Source of the DNA: a virus
Virus record (IMG/VR): IMGVR_UViG_3300007072_000043
Location: 1-24,324 of that record
DNA: 24,324 nucleotides
Reading direction: 5' to 3' (one strand)
In this document: positions 12,918 through 20,410 of the stretch, in pieces
How the letters are laid out: each line of letters opens with the position of its first letter
Numbering within the stretch: the stretch's first letter is position 1
Made by a program: the position numbers and the translations under genes
The notes under the pieces: model-generated
Told to the model about the DNA's origin: nothing
Seen by the model: only the letters and a program-made list of their open reading frames with translations
Database searches by the model: none

Positions 12918-15362
12918 ATGACAGGCTCATTAGGCGAAGCGGTATTGGATTTGGTGGGCGATACCACCGGGCTGGCGCGCGATCTGGAGGAGGCCGGGCG
13001 GATGGCCGAGTCGCGGCTGATGAGGATCGGCGACAAGATGCAGCGGGCCGGAGCAACGCTGACGCGCAGCCTGACGCTGCCGATCCTGGGCGTGGGCGTG
13101 GCCGCCGGGAAGATGAGCATGGACTTTGAGACGTCCATGCAGCACATCGTGGGACTCGTTGGTATCAGCCAGAAGCAAGTGGACGTGTGGGCTAAAGACC
13201 TGATGCGGCTTGGCCCAGAACTGGGCAAGAGTCCAAAGGAACTGGCCGAGGCGCTGTACTTTGTGGCGTCGTCCGGCATCGACACGAGCAAGGCGATCGA
13301 CGTGGTGGTGGCCAGCGCGAAAGCGGCCAGCGCGGGCCTGGGCGATACGCAGGTGGTGGCAGATGCGGTCTCGTCGGCGCTGAATGCGTATGCGGGATCC
13401 AACCTGACGGCCGCGCAGGCGACAGCCATTCTGGTGTCGACGGTGCGCGAAGGCAAGGGCGAGGCGAGTGAGATTGCGCCGGCGCTGGGCCGGGTGATTC
13501 CGATCGCGGCGCAGATGGGCATTTCGTTCGATCAAGTTGGCGCAGCGATGGCGGGCATGACGCTGGTGGGATTTGATGCGGCGGAGAGCGCGACGAACCT
13601 GAGCGGCATCATGAGCGCATTCTTGAAGCCCAGCAAGCAAGCCAAAGACGCGCTGGCGGCGTACGGTCTGAGCGCCGAGGGTGTGCGGGATTCGATCCAG
13701 AAGAAGGGGCTGCTGAGCGCGCTGGATATGCTGCGCGTGAAGATCGGCGACGACGATGAAGCGCTGGCGGCGATCTTCCCCAACATTCGCGGGTTCCGGG
13801 GGCTGCTGAGCCTGACGGGCGAGAATGCGGAACAGACGGCGCAGATTTTTGCAGCTTTGGCCGGGACAACCGAGGCCGACCTGAACAGCGCGTTTGAGGC
13901 GGTGACGACTACCGGGGCGTTTCAATTTCAACAGGCGATGGCTCAGATGCAGGACCTGTTGATTGTGCTGGGCAATGCGGTGATTCCGGCGGTGCTGCCC
14001 GTGCTGCGCGATTTAAGCGGGACGGTGAAGACGATTGCGGACTGGTTTACGGCGCTGCCGGCGCCGGTGCAGAATTCGATTGTGGTGGTGGCCGCGCTGG
14101 TGGCGGCGCTGGGTCCGCTGCTGACGGTGGGTGGAAACGTCCTGACGTTGATCGGCGGGATTGCGGGCATCATGACGGGGCCGTTTGCGCTGGCGATCGC
14201 AGCGGTGATGGCAGGCATCGCGCTGCTGGCGGCGAACTGGGATACGATCTGGCCGCAGATTCAGGGGACGGTGCAGAACGTGATCGCGGTGATTCAGGGC
14301 GTGCTGCAGGGCTTTGTGCAGGGTGCGCAGGATCTGTGGAACCGCTTCGGGGCGCAAATCATGGCGCAGGCATCGCTGGTCTGGAACTCGATCCAAACGA
14401 TTATCAATACGGTGCTGGCCGCGGTGGCGGAATTTATAGCACTACATGGTGAGGAAATTCGCGCCTTCTTCCAGAGCGCGTGGGAGCGGATTCAGGGCAT
14501 CATCCAAACCGTGCTAAATATCATCAACGCGACGATTGTGCCGGCACTTAGTGCGATTGCGACGTTCATCGCGCAGCACAAGACCACGATCGTGACGATC
14601 CTCGATACGGCGTGGAACACGATTCGCACCATCATCGACACGGTGATCAACGTGATCAGCGGCATACTGAACACGGTAATGGCGATCATCAAGGGTGACT
14701 GGGAAGGGGCGTGGAATTCGATCCGCACGACGGTGGAGAACATCTGGAATAGTATTAAGACGTTGTGGGACACGTTTTGGAGAAATATCGAAACGATCTT
14801 GAAATCACTTGGTTTGGACGTTCAAAAAGCATGGGATAACTTCTGGCGCGGACTGCGCAATGCGCTGGAAGGAATATGGAACGATCTGAAGCGAGGCTGG
14901 GAGGCGTTCTGGGGGGCGCTGGTGGGCGCGATCGGCCGGCTGAAGGCGGCGGTCGAGACGGCATGGAACAATTTTTGGGGCGGAATTCGTGATGCGGCAC
15001 TGAGCATCATCAATCCAATTAAAGACGCGATCGAAAGCATCAAGCGTGCGTGGGACAATTTCTGGGGGTCGTTTCAGGGTCAATCGGCGCAAGTAGTAGC
15101 GGCCACCGGGAATGGAACAAATGGCACGAGTGCCGGGCCAGGCCGCGCGATCGGTGGACGGGTATGGCCGGGACTGTCGTACATTGTGGGCGAGCGACGG
15201 CCGGAATTGTTTGAGCCGGACGTGCCGGGGCGCATTGTGCCGAATGTGCGGAATGCGACGAGCGCGGTGACGAACCAGTATTACCTGACGGCGAACTATG
15301 CGGTGCAGGAAGAGCGCAGCCTGCGCGACGACGTGCGAATGATGCAGATGTTGAGTGGATGA
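12918..15362 (+). CDS. tail tape measure protein
   Basis: This 814-residue protein sets tail length; at the usual scale of about 0.15 nm per residue the tail would be near 120 nm (estimate). Residues about 65-330 match the TP901-type core (MDFETSMQHIVGLVGISQKQ, then ALYFVASSGIDTSKAID). Hydrophobic segments at about 388-455 (IVVVAALVAALGPLLTVGG, FALAIAAVMAGIALLAA) fit a membrane-crossing part used in DNA entry. The rest is a long helical region with regularly spaced Trp (WNSIQTI, WERIQGI, WNTIRTI, WNSIRTT, WDNFWRG). The C-terminus has GGRVWPGLSYIVGERRPELF. No lysozyme or peptidase domain is visible. ATG 12918 is the first start in frame; its RBS is weak. Confidence 0.93.
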   Translation: MTGSLGEAVLDLVGDTTGLARDLEEAGRMAESRLMRIGDKMQRAGATLTRSLTLPILGVGVAAGKMSMDFETSMQHIVGLVGISQKQVDVWAKDLMRLGPELGKSPKELAEALYFVASSGIDTSKAIDVVVASAKAASAGLGDTQVVADAVSSALNAYAGSNLTAAQATAILVSTVREGKGEASEIAPALGRVIPIAAQMGISFDQVGAAMAGMTLVGFDAAESATNLSGIMSAFLKPSKQAKDALAAYGLSAEGVRDSIQKKGLLSALDMLRVKIGDDDEALAAIFPNIRGFRGLLSLTGENAEQTAQIFAALAGTTEADLNSAFEAVTTTGAFQFQQAMAQMQDLLIVLGNAVIPAVLPVLRDLSGTVKTIADWFTALPAPVQNSIVVVAALVAALGPLLTVGGNVLTLIGGIAGIMTGPFALAIAAVMAGIALLAANWDTIWPQIQGTVQNVIAVIQGVLQGFVQGAQDLWNRFGAQIMAQASLVWNSIQTIINTVLAAVAEFIALHGEEIRAFFQSAWERIQGIIQTVLNIINATIVPALSAIATFIAQHKTTIVTILDTAWNTIRTIIDTVINVISGILNTVMAIIKGDWEGAWNSIRTTVENIWNSIKTLWDTFWRNIETILKSLGLDVQKAWDNFWRGLRNALEGIWNDLKRGWEAFWGALVGAIGRLKAAVETAWNNFWGGIRDAALSIINPIKDAIESIKRAWDNFWGSFQGQSAQVVAATGNGTNGTSAGPGRAIGGRVWPGLSYIVGERRPELFEPDVPGRIVPNVRNATSAVTNQYYLTANYAVQEERSLRDDVRMMQMLSG

Positions 15363-15417
15363 ACAATCACCCGAACGGGGCAGGAAGTGCACATCTGATG
15401 ATTGAAGTGAGTGACGA

Positions 15418-16299
15418 ATGACGATTGAAGCGATTGTGGCCGGGGTGGCTTACGAATTGAGCAATACTACTGAGTTCATTTTCCAGGAGGAGAGCGACTT
15501 CGGTATGCCGGACGTGCGGCGCCTGACGGAGGCCGGGCCGCTGCAACACGGTCTGACGGATGTAGGTTTTCGGATGGGGGCGCGCAAATTGCGGCTGAAG
15601 TTGGCGTGCAATGCAGACAACGCCGCGACGTTGGATGCACAGCGCGCCAAGTTGCTGAGCATTTTTAGGCCGCGCAATGCATCGCTGTCAATTCGCAAGA
15701 CGCTGGATAGTGGCGCACGGCGTCAGATCGATTGCCATTTTAATGGTGGCTTGTCGTTTCGGACGAGCGATCGGAAGGGGATGGTGCAAGTGGAGGTGAT
15801 TGAACTACTTGCGCCGGATCCAACATTCTATGATCCGACGGCAGTAGCAGTGCCGTTTGGCTTGACGGGCGGCGGTGGGGCGTTCAACGTTCCATTGGCG
15901 ATTCCGTGGAACGTGGGGTCGAGCGTGCTTGACCAGGTAAAGGCGATTGAATACGTGGGTACCTGGAAGGCAGACCCGATTATCACAATTTACGGACCGA
16001 TCACGGATGCGGTTATCACAAACGAAACGACTGGTATGAAGTTGGATTTCACGGGCACAACAATCGACGCAGGGTCATATTATGTGATCGATACTCGGTA
16101 CGGACACAAAACCGTCCGTGAGGACGACGGAACGAATCGCATTGCGGCGTTGACGGACGACAGCGATCTGGCGACGTTTGGGCTGGAGGCGGATCCGGAC
16201 GCGCCGGGCGGCGTGAACAGCGTGCGCGTAACGGGTTCGGGAGTTACGGAGGCGACGCAGGTGTACATGAGTTATTACACGCGGTATGTGGGGATTTGA
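15418..16299 (+). CDS. distal tail (Dit)-like protein
   Basis: This 293-residue protein directly after the tape measure fits the Dit family that forms the ring joining tube and baseplate. The N-terminus has a beta pattern with an early ESDFGMPDVRRLTEAGPLQHG loop and VGFRMGARKLRLKLAC, and VEVIELLAPDPTFYDPT closes the first domain, as in siphovirus tail proteins. The C-terminal half (IEYVGTWKADPIITIYGPIT; SYYVIDTRYGHKTV) is a second beta domain seen in larger Dit proteins. The region 15395-15435 has near-repeated GATTGAAG text around the start. Confidence 0.83.
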   Translation: MTIEAIVAGVAYELSNTTEFIFQEESDFGMPDVRRLTEAGPLQHGLTDVGFRMGARKLRLKLACNADNAATLDAQRAKLLSIFRPRNASLSIRKTLDSGARRQIDCHFNGGLSFRTSDRKGMVQVEVIELLAPDPTFYDPTAVAVPFGLTGGGGAFNVPLAIPWNVGSSVLDQVKAIEYVGTWKADPIITIYGPITDAVITNETTGMKLDFTGTTIDAGSYYVIDTRYGHKTVREDDGTNRIAALTDDSDLATFGLEADPDAPGGVNSVRVTGSGVTEATQVYMSYYTRYVGI

Positions 16300-16301
16300 G
16301 A

Positions 16302-16355
16302 TTCTTCGACTCCGCGGCGCGCCATACAGGCTGCGCCGCTCCGCTCAGAATGACA
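16302..16355. repeat. palindromic repeat, family B
   Basis: Flanks TTCTTCGACT and CCGCTCAGAATGACA match the element at 10757-10809. The inner stem is GCGGCGC (16314-16320) with GCGCCGC (16333-16339). It sits in the gap before the fibre-like gene and its end, GAATGACACGAGG, supplies the ribosome binding site. Confidence 0.75.
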
Positions 16356-16366
16356 CGAGGTGACTG

Positions 16367-17305
16367 ATGGCTGAATCATCGATTTTTTGGACGACGGGGA
16401 GCACGGGCGACGGTGCAAGTCCGTATACACAAGCGCAAATTTTTGATTGGTTGCTGCGGACGTTTGTGAATGCGCCGGCGACGGAGGGCATTCTGAAGGG
16501 ATACGCCAACGAACTGGCTCCGAGCGGTACGGCAAGTCCGGTGACGATTGCAACCGGGGCGGCCATGGTGTACGGCATTCCATATGAGAACACGGCGCCG
16601 GTGAATGTGGTGGTGCCGACGCCGGTGATCGGGACGACGGGACACCGGATTGTGCTACGGGCGAGTTGGGCCGCACAGACGGTGCGTGTGGTGCTGTTGT
16701 CGTCGAGTGACGGCGTGGCGGCGATTCCGGCGATGACGCAGACGCCGGGCACGACGTACGATCTGACACTGGCGACGCTGACGATTACAACGGGCGGGGT
16801 GATTACGCTGACGGACACGCGGGGCTATCTGCATCCGAACATCAAGGTGGCCACGCAGAACATCGACGACAATGCGATCACGAACGCAAAGATGGCCGAC
16901 AATGCGGTTGGCACGGCGGAGTTGATCGCAGATGCGGTGGACGATACGAAGGTTGGCAACCGGGTGCCGCAGATGTATCGGCGACAGGGCGGAGACGCCA
17001 ATAGCTGGGCGGTCTATGGGACAACGACGTACACGCCGGGCATGGTGCGAATGCAGGCTGGATCGGCGCGCATTACGATCAAGGCTGGAAATACACTCGG
17101 ACAGTCTGCGGTTACGTTTCCCGTGGCGTTTTCGCAAGTTCCGATTGTGGTGGGCGGGATCTATTTGGGACTGGGCGAGGGCGAGGAGTTGCTGGAACTG
17201 TCGTTTGAGCCGAGCGCCACGCAACCGCTGCCGACGCTGAAACGACTGGGCACGACGGGGACGATTACGGTGGATGTGTTCTGGTTGGCGATTGGGACGG
17301 AATAG
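16367..17305 (+). CDS. minor tail / fibre-like protein with a possible H-type lectin domain
   Basis: This 312-residue protein lies between the Dit-like and Gp37-like genes. The first 165 residues are beta-rich (FWTTGSTGDGASPYTQAQIF; GAAMVYGIPYENTAPVNVVV; TLATLTITTGGVITLTDTRG). A short low-complexity spacer follows with the N-A-x-x-x-A-K/E repeat (NIDDNAITNAKMADNAVGTA) typical of fibre trunks. The last 85 residues (QSAVTFPVAFSQVPIVVGGI) resemble H-type lectin or fibre tip domains that bind sugars. A receptor-binding or baseplate role is therefore likely, but the lectin call is tentative. GAGG of the shared 13-mer lies before ATG 16367. Confidence 0.7.
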   Translation: MAESSIFWTTGSTGDGASPYTQAQIFDWLLRTFVNAPATEGILKGYANELAPSGTASPVTIATGAAMVYGIPYENTAPVNVVVPTPVIGTTGHRIVLRASWAAQTVRVVLLSSSDGVAAIPAMTQTPGTTYDLTLATLTITTGGVITLTDTRGYLHPNIKVATQNIDDNAITNAKMADNAVGTAELIADAVDDTKVGNRVPQMYRRQGGDANSWAVYGTTTYTPGMVRMQAGSARITIKAGNTLGQSAVTFPVAFSQVPIVVGGIYLGLGEGEELLELSFEPSATQPLPTLKRLGTTGTITVDVFWLAIGTE

Positions 17306-17310
17306 CGCCG

Positions 17311-17371
17311 CTAATAGTGATTAGAGAGGCAAGTACCCTCACCCCTAACCCCTATTCCAAGAGGATAGGGG
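17311..17371. repeat. family C then family A palindromes before the Gp37-like gene
   Basis: CTAAT (17311-17315) pairs with ATTAG (17320-17324). CCCCTAT (17349-17355) pairs with ATAGGGG (17365-17371), with CC/GG inside past a bulge. The right arm AGGGGAAAGAG lies about 10 nt before ATG 17385 and probably serves as its ribosome binding site. Confidence 0.7.
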
Positions 17372-17384
17372 AAAGAGTCGAGCG

Positions 17385-18470
17385 ATGGCGAGCGAGCATA
17401 AATTGATTGTGCGGACGGCGGCGGGTGTGAAGGTCGCGGAGGTGAGCGACTACCTGTGGCTGTCGTATACGCGCGAGGTAAATGAGCCAGGCTTGCTGCG
17501 CTTTGGGCTGAACGGGTCTCATGCGGCGATCGGGCTGTTGGAGGATAAGGGACAGGTTGAGGTCTGGCGGCGCAACGTTGAGATGGGGCTGGACTGGACA
17601 CGCGAGATGGTGGCGCTGTATCGCAAGCAGAAGCGCGGATTCAGCGATCGCGTGACGTTTGAGGCGACGTGCCAGGGTCTGCTGGTGAAGTTGAAGTGGC
17701 GTCATGTGCTGTGGTTTGCCGGGACGGCGAATCGGAGTCAGTTTACGGACGCGAAGGCCGAGACGATCATGAAGACGCTGGTGAGTTATAACGCGGCGGC
17801 CAGCGCGACGGTGGCCAACGGCCGGCAGCGGGAAGGCGCGATACCGGGCTTGACGGTTGAGGCGGATGGTGCGCGTGGCAATACGATTGCCAGTTACGGC
17901 TGCGCGTGGGCGAATTTGCTGGAGGCGCTGCAGGAATTGAGCGCGATTGGCGGGGGTGATTTTGACCTGGTCAAGACCGGCGCTGACGCGGTTGAGTTCC
18001 GCTGGTACACGGGGCAATTGGGGACGGATCGCAGCGACACGGTGAAGTTCGCGGTGAACCTGGGGAACATGGCGCGTCCAGAATATCTGGACGATCGACT
18101 GAATGAGGCGACCGTGGCCATAGTTGGCGGGCAGGGCGAGGAGTCTGAGCGCGAGGTGGTGGTGCGGACCGGGCCAGATTTTGCGGCGAGCAACGACATT
18201 GAGGTGTTTGTGAACGCGGCCGGGTTAACGACGACGAGCGGGCTGGAAACGAACGGGGACAGCGCACTGCAGGAGCGCAGGCGCAGAACCAGTTTTACGT
18301 TTGAGCCGGTGCAGACGCCGGGCACATTTTACGGGGTGCATTATGCGCTGGGCGACCTGGTGAGCGCTCGCTACGACGACCTGGCGGCGACGTTCAAGGT
18401 GCAGGCGGTGACGATCGCGGCACAGGCCGGGCGGAATGAAGATGTGGGTATCGAACTACAGGCCGTGTGA
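17385..18470 (+). CDS. Gp37-like siphovirus tail (baseplate) protein
   Basis: This 361-residue protein has the layout of the ReqiPepy6 Gp37-like family, a tail-tip protein related to baseplate hub and Tal-type N-termini. Visible features are an opening with REVNEPGLLRFGLNG, DWTREMVALYRKQKRGFSDR, VTFEATCQGLLVKLKWR and a central ANLLEALQELSAIGGGDFDL. Later it has YLDDRLNEATVAIVGGQGEE, and it ends with HYALGDLVSARYDDLAATF. This order is what siphovirus hub-like proteins show. Its gene ends in TGA that overlaps the next ATG. Confidence 0.83.
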   Translation: MASEHKLIVRTAAGVKVAEVSDYLWLSYTREVNEPGLLRFGLNGSHAAIGLLEDKGQVEVWRRNVEMGLDWTREMVALYRKQKRGFSDRVTFEATCQGLLVKLKWRHVLWFAGTANRSQFTDAKAETIMKTLVSYNAAASATVANGRQREGAIPGLTVEADGARGNTIASYGCAWANLLEALQELSAIGGGDFDLVKTGADAVEFRWYTGQLGTDRSDTVKFAVNLGNMARPEYLDDRLNEATVAIVGGQGEESEREVVVRTGPDFAASNDIEVFVNAAGLTTTSGLETNGDSALQERRRRTSFTFEPVQTPGTFYGVHYALGDLVSARYDDLAATFKVQAVTIAAQAGRNEDVGIELQAV

Positions 18471-18685
18471 TGACTGACCTCGATAAGCAGTTGATTGCCG
18501 AACTAACCCGCCTGCGCAAACAAGTGGCGCGGATGGAAACGCGGGAGCCAGGTAGTCCGCTTCGGTGGCGAGGCAGCGCGGCGACGGCTCCCAGCGCGCC
18601 GGCCGAGGGCGATGTGTGGAATGACACGTCGAGCGGGAACGTAGTCAAGATCTATGCCAACGGCGGCTGGCGGACGTTGAATTAG
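18470..18685 (+). CDS. small tail-tip protein with coiled coil and GW-type end
   Basis: This 71-residue protein starts inside the previous stop (TGATG). Residues 1-27 form a charged coiled coil (DKQLIAELTRLRKQVARMET). The remaining part has APAEGDVWNDTSSGNVVKIY and ANGGWRTLN, the pattern A.P..GDVW....G..K.Y..G.W that is common at the tips of phage fibres. A tip or fibre-anchoring role is likely. It is the last virion gene before the terminator. Confidence 0.7.
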   Translation: MTDLDKQLIAELTRLRKQVARMETREPGSPLRWRGSAATAPSAPAEGDVWNDTSSGNVVKIYANGGWRTLN

Positions 18686-18701
18686 CAGCCGATCAAGTGT
18701 T

Positions 18702-18791
18702 GGGCCGGACCGAGAGCGGTGGTGGATTTATCGCGCGCTGAAGTGGTAGAGAAACGTTCCGGCCCCAGCGCTCGATGAGCGGCGGGGCCGG
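18702..18791 (+). ncRNA. GC-rich structured segment with competing helices (candidate RNA)
   Basis: GGGCCGG (18702-18708) can pair with CCGGCCC (18759-18765). The same strand CCGGCCCC (18759-18766) can instead pair with GGGGCCGG (18784-18791), with an inner stem CGCTC/GAGCG (18769-18773, 18777-18781) and a GAT loop. ACCG-AGAG-CGGT (18709-18720) is a third small hairpin. Two mutually exclusive folds in front of a strong terminator look like a switch or a small RNA. No known riboswitch or tRNA pattern fits, and no promoter was identified. Confidence 0.4.
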
Positions 18792-18799
18792 GTGTTCGT

Positions 18800-18840
18800 A
18801 GCGGCATGTGGGGTACCTCCTACGTGCCGCTTTTTATTTT
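18800..18840 (+). terminator. Rho-independent terminator of the virion operon
   Basis: AGCGGCATGT (18800-18809) pairs with ACGTGCCGCT (18822-18831) with one G-T pair, and is followed by TTTTTATTTT. The loop contains GGGGTACCTCCT, so CCTCC is exposed, the complement of a Shine-Dalgarno. It ends the plus-strand operon before the convergent integrase gene. Confidence 0.88.
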
Positions 18841-18983
18841 ACACGGTAACGGATGCGGTTACAATCCCCAGTTTTTGACGGGCGAAGCGGGCCGGTAGGC
18901 GTTTTCCACATCGGCCTGCGCGATCTCCAGGTAACTTGGCGTGCTTTGCCGGGGGTTTAGCGGTTGGTTTCAACCGGGTGCGC
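18841..18983. other. gap between convergent operons; possible attachment region
   Basis: This 143-nt stretch lies just past the integrase 3' end, a common place for attP. I see GTAAC...GTTAC (18846-18862) and an exact hairpin CGGTTG-GTTT-CAACCG (18961-18976). No tRNA fragment or recognisable core site is visible. The second hairpin has a T-rich run (18984-18995) after it on the plus strand, so it might add to termination. Confidence 0.35.
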
Positions 18984-19943
18984 TTATTTCTTTTTCTCAC
19001 CGAATGCGGCGCGGACAGCGCCCGCTGCACCCAGCCCGGCATCTTGAATGTAGCCCCGCATCACCGCTTCGCTTTTATGGCCGGTCTGCGCCATAATGTC
19101 ACGCGATTCAACGCCGGCGTTGGCGGCTTCAGTGATGAAGCCCGAGCGCAGTGAGTGTCCGGCAAAGTCCATGTCTGCCAAGCCGGCGCGTTTGGCCGAC
19201 TTCTTCACAATCAACGCGACCGACTTATCGGATAGCCTGCCATGCACATGCCCGTGGCGATCGATACTGCGAAAGAGCGGTCCGCCGTGAATCTGGCTCT
19301 GTGAAAGCCACGCTTTGAGCGCTCGCGCCGGGCAGATCTGTGCGTCATCGAGCACGGGAATGATCTTGACCAGACCTTTGCCTTCTTGATCGGTTTTGCT
19401 GCGCCTGACTGTAACTGTGATCTTGTCGGTGAGGCGCACATCGGCGACATCGAGGGCGACCAATTCAGAGCGTCGGAACGCGCCTGCCCAGCCGACGAGC
19501 AGCAGTGCTTTGTCTCGCAGGCCGATTAAGCCAGGCGGAAGTTTTGCGACCATCTTTTTAAGTTCGTCGCGAGTGACGGGTGCTTTCTTGCGCGGCGCGG
19601 TACCCAGCCGGCGTCGGATGCCGGCCATGATGGTTTTTACATCCGCATCAGTTGTGGGGTCGGGCTGGTGTGACATGCGATGAGCTTCGGCGATGGCAGC
19701 CAAACGAACCTGAAGCGTTGAGACCTTCAGATTGCGCGCCAGGACGGTCAGATACTCGATCACGGTTGCGGGCCTGGCCGGCAGCGCTGTGGCATGATGG
19801 TCGTCACAATATTCTGTGAAGTCTTGCCAGGCGATTCTGTAGGCGGCGATGGTGCGCGGCGCTTTGGACGATCTGGCGAACTTGAGCGCTTCGTCGCTGA
19901 TGACGATAGATCGAGATTCTACGGCTTGAAGTGTGTGTGTCAT
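18984..19943 (-). CDS. int: tyrosine recombinase / phage integrase
   Basis: This 319-residue integrase would cut and join the element at attP and attB. The N-terminal part (about 20-110) is a core-binding domain (APRTIAAYRIAWQDFTEYC). The catalytic set is visible: R157 in GAFRRSEL, K183 in RRSKTDQEG, H263 and R266 in GHSLRSGF, H289 in TGHKSEAV and Tyr298 in MRGYIQ. The start ATG overlaps the stop of the small upstream gene (ATGA). In the same frame, codons before the ATG stay open to a TGA at 20058, and read like protein (see findings). No excisionase was recognised beside it. Confidence 0.94.
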   Translation of the reverse strand: MTHTLQAVESRSIVISDEALKFARSSKAPRTIAAYRIAWQDFTEYCDDHHATALPARPATVIEYLTVLARNLKVSTLQVRLAAIAEAHRMSHQPDPTTDADVKTIMAGIRRRLGTAPRKKAPVTRDELKKMVAKLPPGLIGLRDKALLLVGWAGAFRRSELVALDVADVRLTDKITVTVRRSKTDQEGKGLVKIIPVLDDAQICPARALKAWLSQSQIHGGPLFRSIDRHGHVHGRLSDKSVALIVKKSAKRAGLADMDFAGHSLRSGFITEAANAGVESRDIMAQTGHKSEAVMRGYIQDAGLGAAGAVRAAFGEKKK

Positions 19944-20071
19944 GGCCGCCTCATGTTCCGATAAGTGTGCTTCGCGGAAGTCAGGATCGGCAAAAATGTT
20001 ATACGGATCGTGATCAGGCGTGGCACGTCTTCGGCCAACTGTTCTTCCGTGAGCATCTCAGTCGTCGTCAT
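19940..20071 (-). CDS. small protein before the integrase, overlapping
   Basis: This 43-residue frame (ATG at 20071; an in-frame ATG at 20080) overlaps the end of the gene before it and ends in TGA overlapping the integrase ATG (ATGA). Its first half (MTTTEMLTEEQLAEDVPR) looks like real protein. The second half (LITIRITFLPILTSAKHTYR) looks less so, while another frame there looks better. It may be a leader used for coupling, or a gene broken by a frameshift. Confidence 0.4.
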   Translation of the reverse strand: MTTTEMLTEEQLAEDVPRLITIRITFLPILTSAKHTYRNMRRP

Positions 20072-20213
20072 CGTTATCATCCTCGTCGCCAAACTCTTCG
20101 CCGGCGCGATCGATTGGCCGGAGATTCGCTCCAGTTCGCTCAGGCAACGCGCGCAGGTCGGCAATGCGCTTGCGGTACTCGTCCTGCATCCGCTCGAATT
20201 GTTCGCTGGTCAC
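20058..20213 (-). CDS. small acidic-tailed protein
   Basis: This 51-residue protein starts with GTG that overlaps the stop of the gene before it (GTGA). It has a helical start (SEQFERMQDEYRKRIADLRA), then a linker, and ends in a run of acidic residues (EEFGDEDDNDDDD). Such an acidic tail could mimic DNA or bind a basic partner; that is inference only. No family recognised. It is too short for most gene-calling filters. Confidence 0.6.
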   Translation of the reverse strand: MTSEQFERMQDEYRKRIADLRALPERTGANLRPIDRAGEEFGDEDDNDDDD

Positions 20214-20398
20214 CAGGTGGTGATGCTGTAGATCGCGCCCGGCCCATATTCGGCGGTGAACTCGGGCGCGACTTCGGTAGCCGGCACGTCGATGCGCAAG
20301 AGCGGAAACAGCGACGTGTCTTTGGTGACGCGGCCGGCCAGTGTTTTGTGGCCGAAGAGTTCAACGATTGCCCAGGTGCTGCTTTGCTGCTCGTCCAC
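20210..20398 (-). CDS. small conserved-type phage protein (WAIVELFGH motif)
   Basis: This 62-residue protein has the pattern W.IVEL.GH..LAGRV...LLRIDVP...FTAEYGPGAIYSIT. I know this pattern from small proteins in many phages and prophages, and its function is not established. GGAG at 20407-20410 lies 8 nt before the GTG start, which supports the call. It follows the HerA-like gene by 12 nt, in the same operon. Confidence 0.75.
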   Translation of the reverse strand: MDEQQSSTWAIVELFGHKTLAGRVTKDTSLFPLLRIDVPATEVAPEFTAEYGPGAIYSITTW

Positions 20399-20410
20399 GA
20401 TTTTATCTCC

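Noticed and set aside
18702-18768. Possible tRNA-like fold (7-bp stem, small arm, then CCA)
   Set aside because: The 64-nt core lacks a T-loop, an anticodon arm and the invariant tRNA bases; only the closing stem resembles one.
18961-18976. Terminator for the integrase operon
   Set aside because: On the minus strand no T-run follows the hairpin, so it is not a standard intrinsic terminator there.
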